A DNA stretch of 32,943 bases from Elysia marginata (GCA_019649035.1 BMAT01004472.1:58245-91187), one strand, 5' to 3'. Numbered from the stretch's first letter, positions 1 through 10,676 are shown. The notes: generated by a model from the sequence alone, not told the origin. Program-made: numbers and translations.

Positions 1-1329
1 AGCAAAAAAAAAAAAAAAACAACCGGAAAAAACCTTTTTTGAAATCAAGTTTTCACAAATTTAGGATTGCCCACATCTGTCTCCTTTAATGTGCTCGCGA
101 GATATTATTGTCCTCTGTATTACAATATTTAGCTATTTTCCTAGGCACTTCTCTGTACTGTCTTGGTGAACAGCCTTGAGAACGCCGATAGTGTTACCAC
201 CAATTTATTCGTTTTCCCAATTTTGACAAAGCGAGAGGCCTAGTCTAGCATTGTGAAATCGCAAGGCTGTAGACACCCCTGGGACGTTGGGATCTCCGCA
301 GGCTTTCCGGTCACCCATTCATTCCCCTCAGTTTGAGAATAATCCTTGCCAAATTTGCCCGTATGAGCACTACAAATAGTATTCTGGAATCTGGAATCCC
401 ATCCCTACCCCACCCCCACTCTCCGCTTCTTACACGAGTGTGTCAGGCATAATTATAAGGATACGATTTCAACAAGAGTATCGAAACCTTGTTGTTGTGT
501 CTATCCGAGTGATTTTTAACCATGAATGCAAGCATGTTCTGGTTTATCTGCTGAATTCTGTGTGGCGAAAATATTTCTAAAGACAACAATTTCAATTTAT
601 ATGAAAAAAAAAGCGGAATTACCCGCTACATCCTGGTTACAATTTTATTTAATGATGACGTTATCAATGACTGCATTGAAGTTTTACTGTTTCATTTTTT
701 CCAACTTTTAAAACGCATTGTTCCAAATTTAACTTTCCGGTACCTGATTAATTCGCACTAGTCGCAAAGAGGATTGGGCCTAGAGTGCTCAGAACCAGAA
801 AATGTTTGAAGAATCAATCAATCAATCAATCCAAGAGATCATGAATCAATCAGCATACTCGAAACAAGTCTGCGTTCGATGCATGTCAGAGGGTGTCACT
901 AAAATTCCCAAGAGACAGCACAGCTACACTCTGTTCTGATCAACTCTAAAGCCTTCGGGTGCGTCGCGGGAGGGGGGGGGAAGATATTACTTTGTCGTTT
1001 CTTCTGTCGACTTTTTGAAACTCCACCATTCATTACAAAATCATTCAGGATTCAATCAGTTCCGTTCCATATAAGAGTAGGCTGAGGAAAGAAATTTTCT
1101 TTCTATTTTGTCCTTGTGTATATCCTATTCATTATTTTTGTAATGGTGGGTTAGTGGGTTGGTTTGTTTGTGAGCATCTATTACAGTATTTTCCTTTAAT
1201 TAATCGAACTAAACTTCTAATTGTTTCTTCTAATCCTCTGCTCAAGAGAGACGCGACGGAGGCACTTCCCTATCATTCCTGATCCATTATGAGAGATGGA
1301 TTGACCTAAGTCACCGCGGGATCGAAAGG
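1..1329. other. AT-rich stretch, no gene seen
   Basis: The stretch opens with a run of 16 A. It holds a short (AATC)n run near 813-832 and a G run at 971-979. A 61-codon open frame at 526-711 has no recognisable domain and no splice context worth calling. I see no RNA gene or transposon signature here. Confidence 0.5.
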
Positions 1330-1662
1330 GCTTGTGCGGAGTCGCTGCATTGGTGATATAATAGTATCGTTATTTTCCCTTATCTATCCAGACAGTGAGA
1401 TAGGGGGTGTAGGCCTCTTCTTTGAAGCGAGAGTGATCAATTGTTTTTGTAAAGTAGTACATTTTGCCTTTGTCAACAGCTTCATGTCGCCATAAACTAG
1501 GTAGGCTTTACCGCCTCACAGCAAATACCGGGGCATATCTATTAGTTCATGTATTGTTATTTTTTCTAATCTATCTAGAGTGTGAGAGAGAGGGTGGAGG
1601 CCAAATATATGAAGCGATAGCGATCAAAAGTTTTTGGAAAGTTGCACATTTTGCCTTATTAT
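1330..1662. repeat. Diverged direct duplication, offset 187 bp
   Basis: About 1330-1475 and 1517-1662 are homologous in direct orientation. Shared anchors in order are a GTTATTTT block, a TATCTA block, GTGAGA followed by a G-rich run, GAAGCGA with TAGCGATCA or GAGTGATCA, and CATTTTGCCTT. The last anchor lies at 1460-1470 and 1647-1657, an offset of 187. I judge identity at roughly 75 percent by eye. The 66-codon open frame at 1464-1664 lies mostly in copy 2 and is not a gene. Confidence 0.7.
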
Positions 1663-2243
1663 AAAATAAGAATAAATGACACATTCAAGACTTGTGAGAC
1701 AAACTTAAGCTGTATTTAGTTTAAAAATAGGTTGAATTTAGCTTTTTTGGTTTTGGCCACAGCTGTAGATCATTATTCCCTCCTCCCCCACACACAAAAG
1801 ACAAAAAATACCGCAAGTTTTTTATGAAGACAAACGTATGGTCCTTTACAAATTAGAAAGAATGAAAAGAGAAACAGGAAGGTAGACAGACCTACAGAAA
1901 TCGAGGAAGAAAGTAAAAAAGAGATAAACATAAAGACAGAGACAGAGGGAGAGCAACAGAGAAATTCTGAGAGGTTTTCAAAAATATGTGGACGAAAGTT
2001 TGGAACTCAAGAATTGCATTCATTGGTTCTTATTGGTAAACACAGTGGAAGACAAACTGTACAAATAAATGTTCAAAGAAAACAACGTTTGATTTTGAAT
2101 TTAAAAAAAAAGTATGGGAATCATTGGTTACCGATGGGCTAATCTCAGGCGTATCTAGATTAAAAAGAAAAAAAGCATGAAAAAAGCTAATAGTAGTTTA
2201 TAGATTTACATCCAAACCTTTACTCTTAATATTACATGAAAGC
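1663..2243. other. AT- and purine-rich stretch, no gene seen
   Basis: The stretch has degenerate GA/AGAC-rich sequence around 1850-1970 and an A run near 2102. No coding exon, RNA gene or mobile element could be supported. Confidence 0.45.
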
Positions 2244-2474
2244 GTCAAAGGAAAAACAGGACATGTCCACAATTTTTGGCCTCTTTTTGGCACCTTTGAG
2301 TAGACAAAAGAATCAATGTATGAGTTTTCATATTCATTTTTATAGAATAGAGAGTACAGATTATTTCACATAATGTTTCAATCAATGGGAAATAGAAGTA
2401 TTTATGGATAACATGATTCTAATTATTTTAAATACATAACCCCTAAATGTGGCATGTCCTGTTTTTCCCTTGAC
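2244..2474. mobile_element. MITE-like element with 26-bp terminal inverted repeats
   Basis: The left arm (2244-2270, starting GTCAAAGGAAAAACAGGACA) is matched by the reverse complement of 2449-2474 (GTCAAGGGAAAAACAGGACA), with about one substitution and a one-base indel over 26 bp. The 178-bp interior is AT-rich and has no open frame. Short non-coding elements with terminal inverted repeats are typically MITEs, moved by a DNA transposase encoded elsewhere. No clear target-site duplication could be fixed, so the superfamily is unknown. A chance inverted repeat of this length is unlikely. Confidence 0.6.
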
Positions 2475-3021
2475 ACCTACAAATGTGTACCTCGAAACAA
2501 ATACTAAGCCTCTTTAAAAAATCCACTGTTTAACCAGTATTGAAAAACCAATACCAGCCCATGGGCAAGAAAAGTAATTAAAATAATTATGTTTATGTAA
2601 AATGCAAAGTGCTCCGACTCTGTATCCCAGATCACTGGAAAATACAATACATGAAAACTGCGATTTGTCATTCCTCTGACTCTGTTCGTGATAAAAGCCT
2701 TAGCAAACCTACACATTCATGTTAATCAGTACTTTGTTGTTGCCACTCCCACTATTCCTTACATCTTAACACCCTCTCTCGAACCCCTAACGACTGAGCT
2801 GAGCTCACTAAATTCACATCTCGAACATCCAATTCCCATACCAGCCCAGCCTGCTAGCAATTCTCTTTGCTGCTAGGTGTGTACAAGCCTAGACCACCGG
2901 TTCAAGCCCCAAGTTGCCCCGAGGGACCGCGCGATAGTTTATTCATAGTGGCGGGTGGTCAATTATTAGTTGTGTATGTTATAGTACTGTACTGGATATC
3001 GCCATGGGTCTCTAAACATAA
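2475..3021. other. Unique stretch with possible SINE remnant
   Basis: This is mostly unique sequence. Near 2890-2912 a GGTTCAAGCCC block resembles a polymerase III B box, but no A box or body matching the other SINEs in this window was found. Open frames at 2504-2716 (minus) and 2688-2876 (plus) overlap and show no domain. Confidence 0.35.
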
Positions 3022-3232
3022 GACCGGCTCTGTGGCCTAGCTGTAAGACACTCCCTCAGAGATCGGGAGGTGCGGGGTTCGATCCCCGGCCGAGTTAAAA
3101 CGGGGACTTTAAAATTGGTATTAGCAGCTGATCCGCCTAATGTCTGGCATTATGGATTTAGCGCTAAGTCTGGTCGGCCCGGTGTCAGGATAATGTGACT
3201 GGGTGCGGTGTATGCAAGCGCTCCTTACATGT
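3022..3232 (+). mobile_element. Family A tRNA-derived SINE, 3'-truncated copy
   Basis: A tRNA-like head carries an A box (TGGCCTAGCTGTAAGAC) and a perfect B-box core (GGTTCGATCCC). A body shared with the copies at 4164 and 31530 follows. The internal block GGTGTCAGGATAATGTGACT lies at 3181-3200. Homology to the other copies stops near 3232, so the last 80 or so bases, including the TTGTAGTTG tail, are missing. SINEs are non-coding and depend on a LINE reverse transcriptase. The acceptor stem does not pair as in a true tRNA. The copy may have arrived truncated or lost its end later. Confidence 0.85.
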
Positions 3233-3680
3233 ACACAATGTACAAAAATTAAAAGCAAATATTCCCTAAGTAAGTCCGAGTTCCCGACCTTGTACTTGGC
3301 TCACTCAACATGTCTGGCATTTGGAAGTTCCAGAAAGCAGTACGGAAAAGTAAGCAACAAACACCTGGACATCCCAATTACTGCCGTCTGGAGAATGAGT
3401 GCTAGGGTGCCACTTCACTTACCATCTCCACACAGAGTGATTACCAATATAGTAAATGAATAATCAAGATGTGATTATTTGGAGTCCTCTAAGTCTCTGG
3501 AAGAATCTGGGGATATGGATGGTGCCAGGGTTAAGTGTAATTTGCTTTCTTCGGAGCTAAGGTCAATTACATTAATAAGTGAACTAAAGTGGTCCTCTGT
3601 TTTAGGGCATGATTGGTCCTTACCTTTGTAAATTTTCATTAAAAAAAACCAAGCGCCTGTGTACATATTTATATCTCTAC
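3233..3680. other. Unique stretch, no gene supported
   Basis: Two open frames of 86 codons (3203-3463, plus) and 63 codons (3475-3666, minus) occur. The first begins inside the family A SINE and neither shows a domain. Nothing else was recognised. Confidence 0.4.
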
Positions 3681-3879
3681 CTTTCTCTTTGTCTATCTAT
3701 CTATCTCTCTGTCTTCCTATCTAGTATCTAACTATATAGCTTTGCATGTCTATTGATTTTGTCATATCTTTCTCTTTAATTTTGTGTCTCTTTTCAAATC
3801 TGTTTTTTTTTTCTTCTGATCCGCTTTTCACTATAAATCATTGCTTGTTTTTTTTTTCAATAAATATGATGTTTGTTTT

Positions 3880-4790
3880 CTTTCTTTCTCTTTTCCTCAG
3901 TCGGTTGATTTCATTATTATCTCTAGTCTTCTCTGCTTGCTCCAACTTCTATTAACTCTCACAATACCTCTGACTTTGACTTTTCTTCTTTCTAATACCG
4001 GAACCCCCTCTTACTCTCTCTCTCTCTCTGTCTTTGTCTCTGTACCCCTATCTTCTCCGTTATTCCAAACCTCTCCGACAACGTTGGGAAATTCTCTCTT
4101 TTAGTTTATTTTTCTAAGTGTAAGGAACTTGAATTGTGGAAGAGGCCCCTCTCCTTGGAGTAAGGACCGGCTCTGTGGCCTAGCGGTAAGACACTCGCTC
4201 AGAGATCGAGAGGTGAATGGTTCGATCCCCGGCCGAGTCAAACCAAGGATTTTAAAATTGGTATTAGCAGCTGATCCGCCTAGTGCCTGGCATTATGGAT
4301 TTATTGCTAAGTCTGGTCGGCCCGGTGACAGGATAATGTGACTGGGTGTGGTGTATGCAAACGCCCCCTACAGCACACTGTGGCAGCACCCTTTCAATTG
4401 CCCCAAGCGCCGTTTCGGACAAAACCTTGTAGTTGGAAAGAGACGTTAAAATTCAAATAGCCTAAACCTCCTAAGGGTAAATCAAAACGGTCAGTCTGCT
4501 TGGAATTACCTGGATAAGCCTGGATAGAGCTGGGCCAGGCTACTGCCAGTCTGACGTCATTCAGAACAGGAAAGAAGAGTGTGACCAGGCCAGGAAGATA
4601 AACTGTTGTGATTGTATAGAGAAGCCCTGATGCCTCACTCACTCACTCAATAGGCACTTCCTGCTGAAATATGTAGACTATGTAGTCTTCATGTTCCCCC
4701 ATCACTCTCCGCTCTTCTCTTTTTCTCTGACTCTCTTATTCTTTAGTTTCCTTTTTTTCTGTGCCTTGCACTCGTTCTCTCACTCTTGTA
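3880..4790 (+). repeat. Copy 1 of a tandem duplication of about 1 kb
   Basis: Segments 3880-4163 and 4481-4790 align with 5190-5780. Anchors are a CTCAGT..TTGAT block (3896 and 5203), TTCTCTCTTTTAG at 4092-4104 against 5394-5407, TAAGTG at 4115 against 5417, and GTCTGACGTCATTCAG at 4549-4564 against 5530-5545. The offset is about 1303 before the family A SINE and 981 after it. The difference of 322 bp fits the SINE plus its target-site duplication (317 bp). The duplication therefore predates the SINE insertion. Confidence 0.75.
4164..4467 (+). mobile_element. Family A tRNA-derived SINE, near full length
   Basis: The head has A box TGGCCTAGCGGTAAGAC and B box GGTTCGATCCCC, and the shared internal block lies at 4315-4348. 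The 3' tail includes CCTTGTAGTTG and GAGACGTTAAAA. Diverged target-site duplications flank it: CTCCTTGGAGTAA (4151-4163) and CTCCTAAGGGTAA (4468-4480), 10 of 13 identical. That fixes a length of about 304 bp. The homologous site in the duplicate copy (near 5445) lacks the element, which independently supports insertion. The 70-codon open frame at 4129-4341 is SINE readthrough. Confidence 0.9.
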
Positions 4791-5189
4791 TAGTTTCTGG
4801 CCCCTGTCTTTGTCACTGTCTCTGTCTCTTTCTCTCTGTTTTTTTCTATGACTGCCTGTAGGTCTTTCTCTCTCTCTCTCTCTCTCTCTGTATCTCTCTC
4901 TCTCTATTTCTCTCGATCTTTTTCCGCCACTGTTATTTGGTGAGTTTTACGTCCCCTGAGCTATCTGGGAATGCTTATACAGAGACAATTTCCTTCACTG
5001 TCTATCTTTCTGTTTATCTTCTTCCGTTCTTTTTTCTTTCATTGCTATATCATTCATTTGTGCCCTTTTTGTCTCTTTCTAAACATTACTTTCTTATAAG
5101 TATCCTTTTCCAAAAAAAAATCTTTCTGTAATGTTTTTAACCTAGCCAAATTTTCTCTATGGGAATGTCTTTTAACTTCTTTACTTCAG

Positions 5190-5780
5190 TTTATATCTCT
5201 TTTTCTCAGTACATTGATATGTTAATTATTACCTACAGTTTTCTTCGCTTGCTACACCTTCTTTTCATTTCTTATTTAACCTCCTATATTTTTCTCTTTC
5301 TTGGCACCGTCACCCTTGCTCTCTTTCTATCCTTGCATCCTCCTTTTCTACCTGCGTTCCTACCTCTATCTTTAATATGGGTAATTCTCCCTTCTCTCTC
5401 CTTTTAGCTCTGTTTTTAAGTGTCTTTGAAGCCAAAGAGCTCGGTCTCCTTAGATCTTTTTTTCAGAGAGCATGGTCTACGTGGATTTACCTTGATAAAG
5501 TTGGGTAGGGCCCGACCAGGCCAATGTTAGTCTGACGTCATTCAGTACTATGAGGAATGAAGAGTATGACCAGACCACAAAGGTACATGACATAAGTTAA
5601 AAAAGCACAAATTAATGCCCCCCTTAACAGACACTTTCTACTTAAGTAGATTCAATACATTTCCAGGCTATCAAACTGACTCAGCTTATCTCGTTTTTTT
5701 CTGACTCTATTAATATGCTTTCTTTTCTTTTCTTTTTTTGTATTGCTCTCGTTCCTTCATTCTGTCATAGTTTTTTCACA
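5190..5780 (+). repeat. Copy 2 of the tandem duplication, without the SINE
   Basis: This segment is homologous to 3880-4163 plus 4481-4790. Near 5440-5450 the sequence runs straight across the point where copy 1 carries the family A SINE, so it preserves the empty site. Divergence is considerable, so the duplication is old. The block around 5480-5590, containing GTCTGACGTCATTCAG, is the least repetitive and best-conserved part. Confidence 0.75.
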
Positions 5781-6299
5781 TCTGTCGCTGCTATTGTCTC
5801 TCTGTCTTTCCTTATGTTTTCATAACTCTGTGTGTCTGTCTTTCCTCTCTCTGTCTCTGTCTTTCTCTGTCGATCAGTCAATTTTATTCTCACACATTCC
5901 ATAATTGACTTTTTTACATCTCTTTTGTCCAAAATGACTTACTATTAAATCCCCCGATGTTCTTTTTCGCTTTCTTGTTTTAATATCCCTTTTCTCTCTC
6001 TATCTATCTATCTATCTCTCTCTTCCTTTTTTTTGTCTCTCTACCTCTCCTTCTATCTCACTCTGTTTCTCTGTCACTGCATTATATATCTTACTCTCTT
6101 TCTCTCTCTGTCTATCATTCTATCAATCCGTCTGTCTATATAAATATATCCGTCTATCTATCTATCCCTTTAATTTTTTGCCTCCCCCTCTATTTAATTC
6201 TAACCTTATACTCTCTCTTTGTCTGTGGGTGTCTCGCTAACGTGCTCTCTTTCTCTTTTGTTTGCTTTTGAGTTTATTCTAATCTCTTTGTCAACCGTC

Positions 6300-7185
6300 G
6301 ACATACGCTTATCTATCACCCTTCACCTCTATCTTTGTTCGTTGCACTTTCCTTTGTTTCGAAATATTCATTTTCTTTACAAGACTTAGTCTTCTTCGTT
6401 TATCAAGCCTTTTAGTCACTTTGATTCAGTGAGCTTAAGCCCTAAAAATTGGTTAGCCTCTAAGATAAAGTCTTTACAATCAATCATGTTTATAATTATT
6501 TTCTGCGGAATCTCCTTTATGTAGAATATAAAATATTTTGGTCACGCACATCTTATTCTATCAACAAACATTTAGTGTTGCAGTCATTCTGATAGTGTGA
6601 ATATAAGTATATTTTTTATAAATCATCATTTAAAACAGAGATTTTTTTTAACACATTGTAAGAAAAAATGTTTAGAGCGATACTGCTATTCCTAATTGCA
6701 AATCTTGAAAGGTGTCATAACTAAAACTGTCACATCTTGAAAATTTAATCTCAAGATAATTTGATAATAATAAAGTTTTATCCTTCACTAGTACTATCAA
6801 TAGGCTACACTTTTCGCTTTATGTAAAGGTTATAGTATCTAAAAAGGTTATGTTGGCAGGACATACCTAAAATTAATAACTCAACTCATTTCAATTCAAT
6901 TTTATTCACGTCTCTTCATGCAATAGAAAGTTACATAGGTACATGTATTGCAAATAGTCAAAACTTCACTCAGTCTGACGTATTTTAAAATTATTGGCGT
7001 AATAGTTATAACACACAAGTACATTATTATCGAAGCACTATTAAAGCATGGAAATGCAATCTATGTCAAAAATTCATAATAATCTTTAATGATCTATTAA
7101 AACTTACTAGCTAGATTCCGCTGATTGCGACTCTACTGGAGATAGCAAAGCTGTAATAAAACAGATTAGTGCTAATTTAAGACGC
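6300..7185. other. AT-rich unique stretch, no gene seen
   Basis: The stretch is AT-rich with no open frame over 60 codons. No splice-flanked exon, RNA gene or repeat family could be supported. Confidence 0.5.
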
Positions 7186-7530
7186 AAAGTATAGTAAAGA
7201 CCACTTTCTTTGAGTTAGAGCTTAATCCAATCAAGATAATGCCTGTTCTGTGCGCTTCTCGTATGTACACCAATCAGCTCATCGCCAACCAGTACACCTT
7301 CTGAACTCACACAGCAGCAGCAATTAAAGGTCATGTTCTTAGTGTAATGACAAGATTTCCACTGCCAACTGACAGCCGGTTACTCGTTGAACGCTTGAAT
7401 GAGTCAATGGAAATGTATGAAATGCTTCAACGAGGACTAAACGTCGATCGGCAAAGCGAGGAAACGAACCCCGATCGTTTTGATTCAAAAGCCGAGTGTT
7501 TATTACTAGACCTTTCGGTCAGAAAGGGTT
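7186..7530 (-). mobile_element. Family D tRNA-derived SINE (minus strand)
   Basis: Read on the minus strand, this follows the family D copy at 32071-32415 through its whole length. It has the head GGTCTAGTAATAAAC, a B-box-like GGGGTTCG region, TCGACGTTTAGTCCT, an AGCGTT-type middle, then CTGTGAGTTCAGAAGGTG-like sequence (CTGTGTGAGTTCAGAAGG) near 7290-7310. The end is GAAGCGCACAGA, TGGATTA and TTTACTATACTTT. Length (about 345 bp) equals the copy bounded by target-site duplications. A gene-like 77-codon plus-strand frame at 7347-7580 lies mostly within it and is antisense to the SINE. Confidence 0.8.
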
Positions 7531-7532
7531 TG

Positions 7533-8369
7533 ATGAAAAATGAGATAAAGGCAAGAAAGCGACTGGTTGTCGACTTCTGACGGGATTTGTTAAATCCTTG
7601 CTCATATAAGAGAATGTCCAGCTGACGGAGGTCCTCTGTTTTTATAGGTGTCTATGTTTAATCCAGCTGTAAATGAAAAAGATAAATGTCTTGAAATATA
7701 TCTATCTAAAGGTATTGAGTTGGGCATGAGAAACTCGTTATTACGACCAAGATTTGTGGTTTTTTAGCTCAGTATTTTAGACTATTGCTATCAGAAAGAG
7801 CGCGCTATTTAAGTCTTTGAGAAGAACAAAAATGTCGTTTTCCAGATAGCCGTAGTATCTAAAGCCAAAAAAAATCTGCTTTTATAAAACGTCTTTTTAT
7901 CTTTTTTTTTAAATTTCAAACACACATTTCCAACAATTCTGCCTCAATAGAATTTGGCAAAAATCTTGGGTTTGTTTGAACCACTTTTTCCTGAACCTCA
8001 ATCAAGAATTACACTTAAAAAAAAACCCTATGTGCTTCGACAGCTGTGACCCCGTTGTACTTTTAACACGCAAAGTGAGTCGTCAGAAAACTCAATAGCT
8101 AAGGAAGTCTTTCACAAGAGAAGAAAAAGATGAACTCCGATAAGAAAACGAAAGAGCTGAACTACAGTTCGTGGCTAAAAAGAATTTAAAACAAAAGTAA
8201 AAACCACTTTATTCCTGTAAATGAAAGCTTAATTTATATATAGAAAAATGAAATAATTGAAATTCTTAGACATAATCAACAATGCTCAACGTTAAGTCTT
8301 CTACCTTTTATCAAGGTTTAAAAAGACTTCGGTAATTGAAGTCCTGCACGCGAGAAAAAAAAATCTTAA
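7533..8369. other. Unique stretch, no gene supported
   Basis: AT-rich, with A and T runs. I see no open frame with domain features, no RNA gene and no mobile-element match. Confidence 0.45.
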
Positions 8370-8469
8370 TGGTGTCTTGGTTTCGTGGTAAACACTCGGC
8401 ATTTTGACTGAGAGGTCTGGAGTTCGATTCTTGGCTTAGCAGGTCGACGTTTAGTACTTTGAAATGCTT
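8370..8469 (+). mobile_element. Family D SINE head, 3'-truncated
   Basis: The tRNA-like head (TTCGTGGTAAACACTCGGC, then B box GGAGTTCGATTC) is followed by GCAGGTCGACGTTTAGTAC, the family D signature. Homology ends at about 8469, where family B begins with GGGGCAGAGTGGTTAG. The rest of D was not found after family B. This is therefore either a D element truncated before or during the B insertion, or a composite dimeric SINE. Confidence 0.75.
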
Positions 8470-8775
8470 TAGGGGCAGAGTGGTTAGACGTCGGATTTGA
8501 GATCTGGAGGTCGCGGGTTCGATTACCGACCATGTCATGTTGCAATTGCATTGGAAAAGCAATTTACCCTCAGTTTCCCCAGTCCACCCACCTGTAACAT
8601 GGGTTTATGGCTAAAGGCAGTGCTTGAAATTTGTGGAATGTTTGTATTTAAGCGCATAACAGGCTGCCCTACTGTAATGCTCTTAAATATGAGTTGTATT
8701 TGCTCCGGTGTGTATAGGCCTGCTGGCGTAAATATGTAAAGTCATGAGACTGCCTTCGGCGGTGGAGGGCTCTAA
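8470..8775 (+). mobile_element. Family B tRNA-derived SINE
   Basis: The head GGGGCAGAGTGGTTAGACG with B box GGGTTCGATTACC is followed by a body (AGCAATTTACCCTCAGTTTC, then CCAGTCCACCCACCTGTAA). The same head and body occur in reverse complement at about 29935-30100. Homology between the two copies covers roughly 165 bp, and the last 130 bp here have no second copy for comparison, so the 3' end is approximate. Open frames at 8497-8739 and 8311-8562 are readthrough and antisense of this D-B unit. Confidence 0.8.
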
Positions 8776-9730
8776 CATATTTATTCATTTGTTTATTCAT
8801 TTCAACAATTTTAATCGTTTGTTTCATGCATTAAATCCAACTATTTAACCCTGCTATAGGCAGAGAAAGGTCTTGCCAATTATAGAACTACTAGCTGTTT
8901 AAAATGGTGTTCCTTTGTGTGTTCATAATAATTATACATATACATATACTATACCAGTGTGTGTTTGCCCACCCAAGTAAATGTAATAATATGCCTAGAT
9001 GGAGGTCTCCGTTTTACTTTAGGAAGGTTTATCCCTACAGCTAGATACCCTTGACAATAGTCAACCGTATAAGGTCAATCCCAACAGTGACTAGAACAAC
9101 TGCAAATTAATCATAGGAATGGCATGTTTACTTTTCTAAGCGTTCTATAGAGTATTAGGTCCATCCAGACCTGAACACCCAGGCCAACGATCAATCTCAG
9201 CTGGACTTTGTTCGCCGGCGAGGGAACAGTTTTAATTATTGAGCAGGCCCACAGTCACGTGACGTGGTTATGGCTTCAGCATTAAAACCGTTAACACTTT
9301 TAGGCTAAAACAAGAAAGGAAGAATGTTTTGTGAAGTTCTTCTTTTCCAAAATAACAACTCAGTCATTCCATATTCCTTTCACATTCAAAATTTCTATAT
9401 CAACATTTTTAAAGAATTACGAAGGTTTAAATGAAAAGAGATTTGTAAAAAGAAATATATGCAAATACAATATATGCGTGTCTCCGAAGGAATGGTTATG
9501 AAACAGGCATGCTAGGTATGGATGATAAACAGGGAAGGTGACAAAGACGGAAACACCTGTGGTAATAGACAGGACATGTTATGGCGCACCATATCCCCCA
9601 ATTTGTACGTAGACACGGAACCTCCATGCTAACGATCGCTGATCAGTTTCTCACAGCTCAGGCGTTACATAAACGATTTACCTAGAAGAAAGTTATAATC
9701 TTTAGGTGTACAGTTTTCATAATTGTATCT
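8776..9730. other. Unique stretch with a palindromic E-box
   Basis: No gene was recognised. The 10-bp palindrome GTCACGTGAC lies at 9254-9263. It has the form of a bHLH-zip (USF/MITF/TFE-type) binding site and also occurs at 14447-14456. Nothing nearby shows that it is used. Confidence 0.4.
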
Positions 9731-9736
9731 TTGCAC

Positions 9737-9839
9737 TCTCTCTCTATCATCTATCTCTCTCTCTTTCTTTCTCTCTCTACCTTTGTCTTTTTCATTCTCT
9801 CTTGCTTCTTGTCTCTCTTTGTCTCTGTCTGTCGGTCTA

Positions 9840-9870
<31 letters not shown>

Positions 9871-9975
9871 ATTTATCTATCTCTCTCTTTCTCTCTCTCT
9901 CTGTCTTTGTCTTTTTCATTCTCTCTTGCTCTTTGCATCTCTTTGTCTGTATATTTGTCTGTCACTCTCTTTTAT
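9737..9975 (+). repeat. Imperfect (CT)n microsatellite
   Basis: About 240 bp of CT with CTTT, CTGT and CTAT variants. An internal near-repeat containing TTTGTCTTTTTCATTCTCTC occurs near 9781 and 9906, an offset of about 125 bp, so the array has grown partly by duplication of larger blocks. Three overlapping Leu/Ser-rich open frames are artefacts of it. Confidence 0.9.
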
Positions 9976-10334
9976 ATTTTCGGAGCCACAAAACATAAAT
10001 GCAAAAGCACCTTATTAAAAAGGCGCTACAGACGCATCATGCAGCTCATGACAAAAAGAAAAAAAAGAAAACGGATATTGCCTCGGAAAGTGCAATGTTT
10101 ATTAGAGTACAAATAGGCAAAAACAAAACAAAAATAACAAAACACTACCAAAAAAAAAAAAACAACAACTACAACAAGAAACAATATATAATAAAGAAGG
10201 GCTTACAAAAAATTGCTTTTAGGATCTGACATAACATACACAGGCCATCCTTTAAATTAGATTATAAAAAAAATACTACCCTATCTTGATAAACACAATT
10301 AAGCCCTACAAAACAACAACCCCCCCCCCTTTCC
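9976..10334. other. A-rich stretch, no gene seen
   Basis: Lys/Asn-rich open frames (9999-10229) arise from A-rich sequence. Homopolymers include an A run at 10150-10161 and a C run at 10319-10329. No element was recognised. Confidence 0.45.
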
Positions 10335-10354
10335 CACACACACACACACACACA
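10335..10354 (+). repeat. (CA)n microsatellite
   Basis: Ten uninterrupted CA dinucleotides follow a C run and a short CCC interruption. Confidence 0.95.
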
Positions 10355-10633
10355 ATTGAAAGGCAGATAGCAATAAAGACAAAGCTGTAATCTTAGGGAA
10401 AAAGATAAAAACGTTATAGATAGAAGGAAAAATTGCCTTACTGACTAAAAAAAGAGGTTCTTTAGTTTTGCGTAAGGAAATTTTTTTCCAATTTTACGCA
10501 CAAAGGAAAGTTCTCGTAGTAAACACAACTCATTCGGCTACATCGTCAAAACAACACAGTCAGCCTTCATTATGATGAAAGCGATAGCAAAGCACAAAAT
10601 TTAGATGAACATGACAATAAATAGAAGAATATT

Positions 10634-10634
<1 letters not shown>

Positions 10635-10675
<41 letters not shown>

Positions 10676-10676
10676 T
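10635..10676 (+). repeat. (GATA)n microsatellite
   Basis: About ten uninterrupted GATA/TAGA units, followed directly by a GA-rich tract to about 10720. The Tyr/Leu/Ser repeats in minus-strand open frames here come from this array. Confidence 0.95.

Larger units (their letters stand above)
3680..6300 (+). repeat. Long pyrimidine-rich (CT/CTTT/CTAT) low-complexity region
   Basis: For about 2.6 kb the plus strand is dominated by C and T, with CT, CTTT, CTGT and CTAT motifs. Purer CT runs lie at 4017-4031 and 4866-4910, and CTAT runs at 6000-6020 and 6150-6165. The bias breaks only at the SINE (4164-4467) and the block carrying TCTGACGTCATTCAG. Leu/Ser/Phe-rich open frames here are low-complexity readthrough. 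Long polypyrimidine tracts can form triplex DNA, but nothing in the sequence shows that this happens. Confidence 0.85.

Noticed and set aside
4129..4341. 70-codon plus-strand frame
   Set aside because: It is readthrough of the family A SINE.
7347..7580. 77-codon ATG frame with gene-like composition
   Set aside because: It is largely antisense to a full family D SINE (7186-7530).
8311..8739. Overlapping frames on both strands
   Set aside because: They follow the D and B SINE sequences and are not conserved proteins as far as I can see.
9706..10116. Leu/Ser-rich frames up to 136 codons
   Set aside because: CT microsatellite readthrough.
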